DNA from: Cercis canadensis
Lineage: Eukaryota > Streptophyta > Magnoliopsida > Fabales > Fabaceae
Reading direction: 5' to 3'
Assembly (NCBI GenBank): GCA_003255065.1
Contig: QAOA01000736.1
Location: forward strand, 117,189-181,188
Length of the DNA stretch: 64,000 bases
Position 1 is the first letter of the stretch. Every line of letters begins with the position of its first letter. The notes beneath the pieces are model-generated. The model was not told the DNA's origin. It saw only the letters and a list, made by a program, of their open reading frames with translations, and searched no databases. Below, piece by piece: positions 58,310 through 64,000 of this stretch. A program made the translations under genes and the position numbers.

Positions 58310-59841
58310 CACAGAGAGTCTTGAAAGAAAAATATCAGGATTCGAAGACGAAAAAAGCTATGAAGGGGCTAGCTGCTTTGTGAAGATTTAATAATAACAG
58401 AAAGACCCAGCACAGGGTACGCTGGATATGCAGAGAGACTCAGGGGCCCAGCCAAATCAAAAAGCAAAAGGAGCTGAAGAGAGAGAAAACGAAGAAGAGG
58501 AAGGAATTGAAGGAGGATCTGAGGCTTTTGCTCCAACCAGAGCTTCCTTTTTAACACAATCGCTTACAGTGAAACGGTTTTCTGATAATTTTTTATTGAA
58601 AAAGAGAGAGAGAGAGAGTCACCGAAGAGAAACAGAGGAAGTGTGCTTTTTAGAGAGAGAAAAAGAGGCAGGTCTTAAAATATAAGGTAACTATTCACGC
58701 GCTTCGTACACGCGCTAACCATGCAAAAAAGGAAAATTAGGGTTTTCCTGGTTGGAGCCAGTTGGGTTCTGACAAATAGGACGCACTTGGCAACCATGTG
58801 ACAGCGGGTGCCCCTAGAGCTTTTTTCATTTGAGTAAATTTTACGTATCTCTCCTCAATTTTCATAAAAGTAATTAATTTGTACATTACTAAATTATAAT
58901 TAATGAAGTTATAGGGGACAGTTAAGTAATTTAACTTTTAATTTGTAGTTTTTTAAATTTTTAAAAAATATAAAAAGGTGTGAATCACTTTGGTGAGGTG
59001 CGAAGGTGATTGAGAGCAGTATACAGTATACACGACGTGAGTGAGGCGTTGCCCTCGTTCGCTTAGCGGTTGAAGCATAGTGCAGCAGAGCAGTTTGGGC
59101 CCCACAAAAAGATATTATTTATTTATTTTATATTGGTAATTTATTTATATTTATATTTTGAATAAAAAGGACTTAGAAACTCAGGGTGCAGAGAGGAGGA
59201 ATATGATATGATCTATCCATTTGTCCTTGTGCCTTGTCCACTTGGCACTATACCCTTAATCCATTTCATTTTTTGCTTTGTTTTTTTTCCTTTTTCTGCT
59301 ACGGCTAAAGCACCCCTTTCTTTTTTGCTATTTTCTTGCATCTTTTTGGCTAGGCATCCTTTGCTTGTAAGTTTTCATATTGCCTGCATTTCTCTTTTGA
59401 CTAATTTTTGTCATTTTCTTTTTGTTTATTCTCCTAAATGTACCCTGCCCAAAATTTATAACTACTCATATCATATGTCTTTACCTTTTGCTAATTCATA
59501 AAATAAGTTTTTTTTTATATAAATATTATATTTTAATAATTTATTTATTTTATTATTATAATTTTAAAATTATTTATCTTAATGTTATAATTTTTTATTT
59601 GAAAAAAAATGTCAGCTTGTAAAACTCACCAAACATGCAAAATGACATTCAGCATGTCCTTTTAGAATATGCCATATGACATATGACATGTCTCACTTGT
59701 AAAGTCACATCTTTTTTCTGTAGCGAGACACACCAAACACGCCATATGGTACTTAATAGAGTTTCCAATTCACCCAACACTATAACCAAATCATTTGCTA
59801 AAGGATAACACATTATTTTGTAATTTAGTTAAAGTAAATTA

Positions 59842-60057
59842 GGCTAGCTCTTTGACCAAACGGTCAAGAGGTCAAACTTTTAGGTCCACATTTTCTCAAT
59901 TAAATTAAAAATTTAGCACATAGTATAAGTAGATATGTGTTTTGTCTACGCTTTATGCCCAGAAATGATTTTTGCGTGTGAGAGCGTATTAAATATAAAA
60001 TCATTCATAGGTCTTAACCTAATAATTTAAGTTTTTGAGTTGAATTGGCTCTTGACA
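59842..60057 (+). mobile_element. TRIM copy, partial
   Basis: Related to the elements at 44043-44348 and 62252-62537: a centre starting CTCTTTGACCAAACGGTCAAG and a 3' LTR at about 59987-60057 ending TGAATTGGCTCTTGACA. A partial, old fossil. Confidence 0.6.
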
Positions 60058-61716
60058 GTATTAAAGTCGTCTTCATAACTTATGATTTATGTATTTAAAT
60101 TTAGAATTATAATTAAAAGTACTAAAAAAGTTTGAAATATTAAAACATGATTAAACTGCCAGCGCATGTCCATAATTAAGTTCAAAGAATTACGTGGAAT
60201 GTAGGTAAATTTTTTTTCTTTTTTGTATAGGACATTAGAACATGAATATGTGCTTGTGTGGACTTGCACCTTCTCATGTTATGTTTAAAGCATCACAATA
60301 CAATACATGGAGGTTCCAACCTGGGTTTGAGAAATGTTCAAATTTGCTAACTTAAATGCAGAATTATGTTAAAAGAGTTACGTTACAAGCATGTAAGATT
60401 CAGTTTAATTTCTAAAAAACGTTACGATTTGCCAACTCAAACTCAAAGTTATGTTCAAAAAATTAATCATAGCTTGATCCCTATTTAGATTCTAGATATT
60501 AAAATATGAAACATGCATGCATGTATTGCCAATGTAGACAGAAAATTATTTTCGAAGAGTTAATTTGAAAAACAAGGGGACTTCCTTTTTAGGTCTAAGA
60601 CATTAAAGCAAAACAAATATCTTCTGTAATAACCCTTTGAACTTGATTGTTCATGCAATCATTTGATTTTCAAAGAGTAAAAAATGTTTCAAATAGAAAA
60701 AAGTCAAAATGTTTTTTTTTCCCAAGACTCCTTTTCTCATAAATGGCATTATTAATGGAAATGGGTTGGATATATTTACAAATTAAATATTCTTCTAGTT
60801 TTTATTTTAAAGAAAATATTCTTCTACTTGTTCAATGTTAATCATCACTCTTTTTTCGGTTATTAATATCACGAGTATCTCCAATTTTATTTAATTGAAT
60901 GTGAAATCAATTTCGTTCGAAAATTAAAATAATTACGATTTTTCATTTCTTAACAATGTTTTTACTGGACTTCAAACCATTGATCACAATTAAAGACATA
61001 TGTCCAAGTTCAATTTACTTCCAGTTAAACTAAGCACTTGTTGACATTATCATCATTCTTTGATATCGTACAATGTGCATGTTTTGGTGGAAAAATACAC
61101 AAAATGAGAACAATAACCCTAACACAAACCCAAGCTCCCACAATAATATTTGGAAACGTGTTTACTGCACTCACAACTCATCTTCAATTTCTCCCAATCA
61201 TTTGAAGTTTGAGTAAAAAGAATGTTCCATTTCTACGACTACATTACTTTTAAATGGCGTTAACATTAATGAAGATGGGTTGGATACAACCAAATTATCC
61301 TTTAAACTCTTTTTTACGTTTTAATCATTGAAATACTGGCTTTAGTGGACAAACTAATACATAGAACTATGCTATTTTCTTCATCTTTTTAGCTAAGCAT
61401 CCTTCACTTACAAGTTTCATATTGCTATTCGCCAAAACAATCGTTTTCATAGTTTTTAGGTTTGAGACATTGGAACATGATTATATATACATATATAGGC
61501 AACTATTCAAACTACACTGATCACGGAATAATATCTAGTTAATTTTATTTTTTTCCTTTTCAGGCATACTCTCATTGTTTGAGCAAATAACTTTATTTAG
61601 CTGCCTTTATAAATTCTTTGGATTTTTTTTGGTTCAAGAAAAAATTCTTTGGATCGAACAATGAAATCTTGCAAATGATATGCCAAAATTGATTTAAAAT
61701 ATAATAAAATTGATCT

Positions 61717-61943
61717 ATTGTTATCATCCAATGGAGAGACAGGTAAAATTAGATAACTACAAAATCACGTTAACTTAAAAATCTGAGAGGCTTATAGTAT
61801 TTTAATTATATGTCACGTATTACATATGTNATTGTTATCATCCAATGGAGAGACAGGTAAAATTAGATAACTACAAAATCACGTTAACTTACAAATCTGA
61901 GAGGCTTATAGTATTTTAATTATATGTCACGTATTACATATGT
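61717..61943 (+). repeat. 113-bp direct repeat around a single N (likely assembly overlap)
   Basis: 61717-61829 and 61831-61943 are the same 113 bp with one visible difference (TTAAAAATC against TTACAAATC), separated only by the N at 61830. Confidence 0.92.
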
Positions 61944-62251
61944 GATATTTAATCAAAATAAAAAAAAATTACATAATTCATTTTTATATTATTATCAAAA
62001 TAGAGATTAAAACAATTTGATATTAAAATTATATTTTTATTTATGATGAGTGTGCATGAATGTTTTTGCACGACATTAATTCTACAAACGGTATTTCATA
62101 ACCAAATTTGTATTGAACGATTCTATCACATAATGACTTGTGCACAATTAAACCTTTTTATTTTTATTTTTTTGCTGAAATTGTGTGTAATTAAGTTACT
62201 AGATGTGTTTAGTGACAAGTGGGCCGTTTAGGTAGTTTATTTAGTATTTTT

Positions 62252-62537
62252 TGTTAGATATAAAATTATTTATAGACTTTCATCTAATAGCTTAAGTTTT
62301 TAAGTTAAATCAGTTTATGACATAATATCATAACCTCTTTGACCAAGCAATCAGAAGATTAAATCTTTCAACATTTACTTTTTCAATTAAATTAAAATTT
62401 CAGCACATTGTATGAGTAGACATATATTTTGTTCATGCTTCAAACCCAAAAAGTTTTCACGTGCAGAGGCGTGTTAAATATAAAATCAGTTATAGCCTTT
62501 CACTTTAACAGCTTTTAGGTTAAATTAGGTATTGACA
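62252..62537 (+). mobile_element. TRIM copy with both LTRs
   Basis: About 286 bp with a 5' LTR at 62252 to about 62321 (TGTTAGATATAAAATTATTT start, GACA end), a worn primer-binding site, a centre with TCTTTGACCAAGCAATCAG, and a 3' LTR at 62472-62537. ATTTTT flanks both ends (62246-62251 and 62538-62543), a likely target-site duplication. Old, non-autonomous. Confidence 0.75.
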
Positions 62538-62846
62538 ATTTTTACTATAACTCTAAATTTAAATACAATAAGAGATTAAAAGTTTAAAGTTCTATACAAT
62601 TATTTATACACAATTATGTATATAAAAAGTTACATAAATGCATAAATGAATCACAAATCAACTAACCTTTTATAAAAAAAAAATTGGAAATACACACTGC
62701 AAGGAATTTTTATTTTTTATAAAATGCACCATAGACAATGAACTTTCTTTAATGCATGGAAGATAAATCTTTCTTTTTGTAAGACGGTGAAATGCATGTA
62801 GTATTATAGTGGGTATTAATTATACGAAGTTTTTTCCTTGTGAAAG

Positions 62847-63161
62847 ATGAGTCACCTGACGCCGACGTGCATTTTTTCTTTTCTTTTTCATCTTCCATAC
62901 TTTTGGAGGGAAAGACAGTGTGGAAGAGGCGCGAAAAATGTTAGTGAGGACGTGGCAGGAAGGCAGTGGTTCAGATTCGGTAGTCTAACTGTTCTGAACT
63001 GTCTTGGTCAAACCTTCTTCTCATCCGCTGTGATAACGCTGTCGTTTCCTGGACATAATTTTGGCGTGTCTCTTCCGTTTGTCAAACTGCCGTCATTGGA
63101 CGGCGTTCCGTTCCTTTCGCTCCCTGTTACACAACATGCATACCTCAATTTCAATAATTAA
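62847..63161 (+). other. Open frame in a GC-richer island, function unknown
   Basis: A 104-codon frame in a stretch visibly less AT-rich than its surroundings, containing GACGTGGC and GCCGACGTGC motifs like stress-response promoter elements. The translated product is not recognised. It could be promoter or exon sequence of a gene partly outside the window, or chance. Confidence 0.25.
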
Positions 63162-64000
63162 ATATTTCAGAAAATTCGTATAATTAAAAAATATCTTACA
63201 AATTATGTAATAAAATTAGAGTTTTTTAACAAAAAATTATTATTTTAGTGCCCAACTAATCTCAAAACATACCGTAATGGTAAATACATATCACGAAAAT
63301 CATGAGCATAACTTAATGAAACATAATGTATATAATTATTGATATAACTCAATTAATTAGTTTATTAAGTTTTTTAGAAAGTTCATCAGTGTATTATAGT
63401 TTCCCGCCAAAAAAATCAGCGTATTATAGTTGAAAACTTGCTAAAACTTGAGATGACAAATTATGTCAAAAGATAAAAAAAATATGGTGATTTATGAGAA
63501 AATATCATGAGTAGTCGTGGTCGTTATTTTTATATAGTGCCTATGAATATGAAATTTATAAATTTTGATAATAATTTCAAGATTATTTGATTACAGGATG
63601 TTTAGTTTTATATTTATATATATAGATATATGCATGTAATATTCACATTTAATTTAAAAGTGTGGTGTTTTGTTTTAAGGTATTCAAATAATCATAAATC
63701 GTACATAATCTTCTTCAACTTTAGATTATACATAATTTATTTTTTTTATATTTACAGCCAAACAATGCCTTTAGATTATAAAGTGAAGAGGGTAAAAGTA
63801 GAAGAAAATAATTATCCATTAAAAAAAGGGTTTAGATACTGATAAAGTAGTTAGATGATTTTATAAAATTTTCATTTAATAACTATCTAAGTATTCTTCA
63901 TTCTCTAAGTACACTTTTTACTATAGAAAATCTAGATCCATTATTTCAATATGTATTCAATTCACACCTTCTTTTAGGACAAAAGAGGGAAAATAGAGGA

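Larger units (their letters stand above)
58310..64000. other. Intergenic region downstream in the window
   Basis: The first 400 bp form the promoter and 5' leader of the unknown gene, with GA-rich tracts near 58590-58620. After that no gene was recognised. It holds two TRIM copies, a 113-bp duplication around an N, and a less AT-rich island at about 62845-63140. Confidence 0.65.

Overview
This is plant nuclear DNA, very probably from a woody rosid eudicot (a Fagales-type tree fits, but this is a guess). The evidence is the AT-rich, intron-containing genes, UGT709/UGT85-type glucosyltransferases, plant CTR/COPT copper transporters, class I small heat-shock proteins, a complete PASTICCINO1 gene, and many plant SINEs, MITEs and LTR-element fossils. 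No bacterial, organellar, rRNA or CRISPR features were seen.

Layout. 1-4.9 kb: AT-rich, no gene. 4.9-18.4 kb: a tandem, same-strand cluster of three two-exon glucosyltransferases resembling 7-deoxyloganetic acid glucosyltransferases. Gene 1 is compact, with a 132-bp intron. Genes 2 and 3 are recent duplicates with large introns. The gene 2 intron holds an antisense, broken Copia fossil, and the gene 3 intron holds a Harbinger-type MITE. 22.0-26.3 kb: two intronless small heat-shock protein genes pointing away from each other; the second has a 27-bp coding repeat. 28.8-38.7 kb: three intronless CTR copper transporters in tandem on the plus strand, one lacking the methionine-rich N-terminus. 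Between the last two lies a small LTR element nested in an older Copia fragment. 40.0-50.1 kb, minus strand: PASTICCINO1, 20 exons, with one GC-AG intron, a 33-nt exon, and a SINE, a TRIM and a fold-back MITE in its introns. 56.5-58.3 kb, minus strand: a five-exon plant gene of unknown function (412 aa). 58.3-64 kb: no recognisable gene, two TRIM copies.

How the genes relate. The UGTs are a small specialised-metabolism cluster formed by tandem duplication. The two sHSPs are heat-stress chaperones, and the first has well-placed heat-shock elements. The three COPTs are a copper-uptake cluster. Nothing suggests the blocks act as one pathway.

Assembly caution. The window has nine single-N joins. 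Five are flanked by near-identical direct repeats (54 to about 430 bp) that look like unmerged, slightly different haplotype ends rather than real duplications. I saw no clearly undescribed biological system. The best leads are the uneven divergence of the UGT duplicates, a sequence block shared between UGT introns and UGT upstream regions, the sHSP coding repeat, and the protein-coding miniature LTR element. All exon coordinates and difference counts were worked out by hand.
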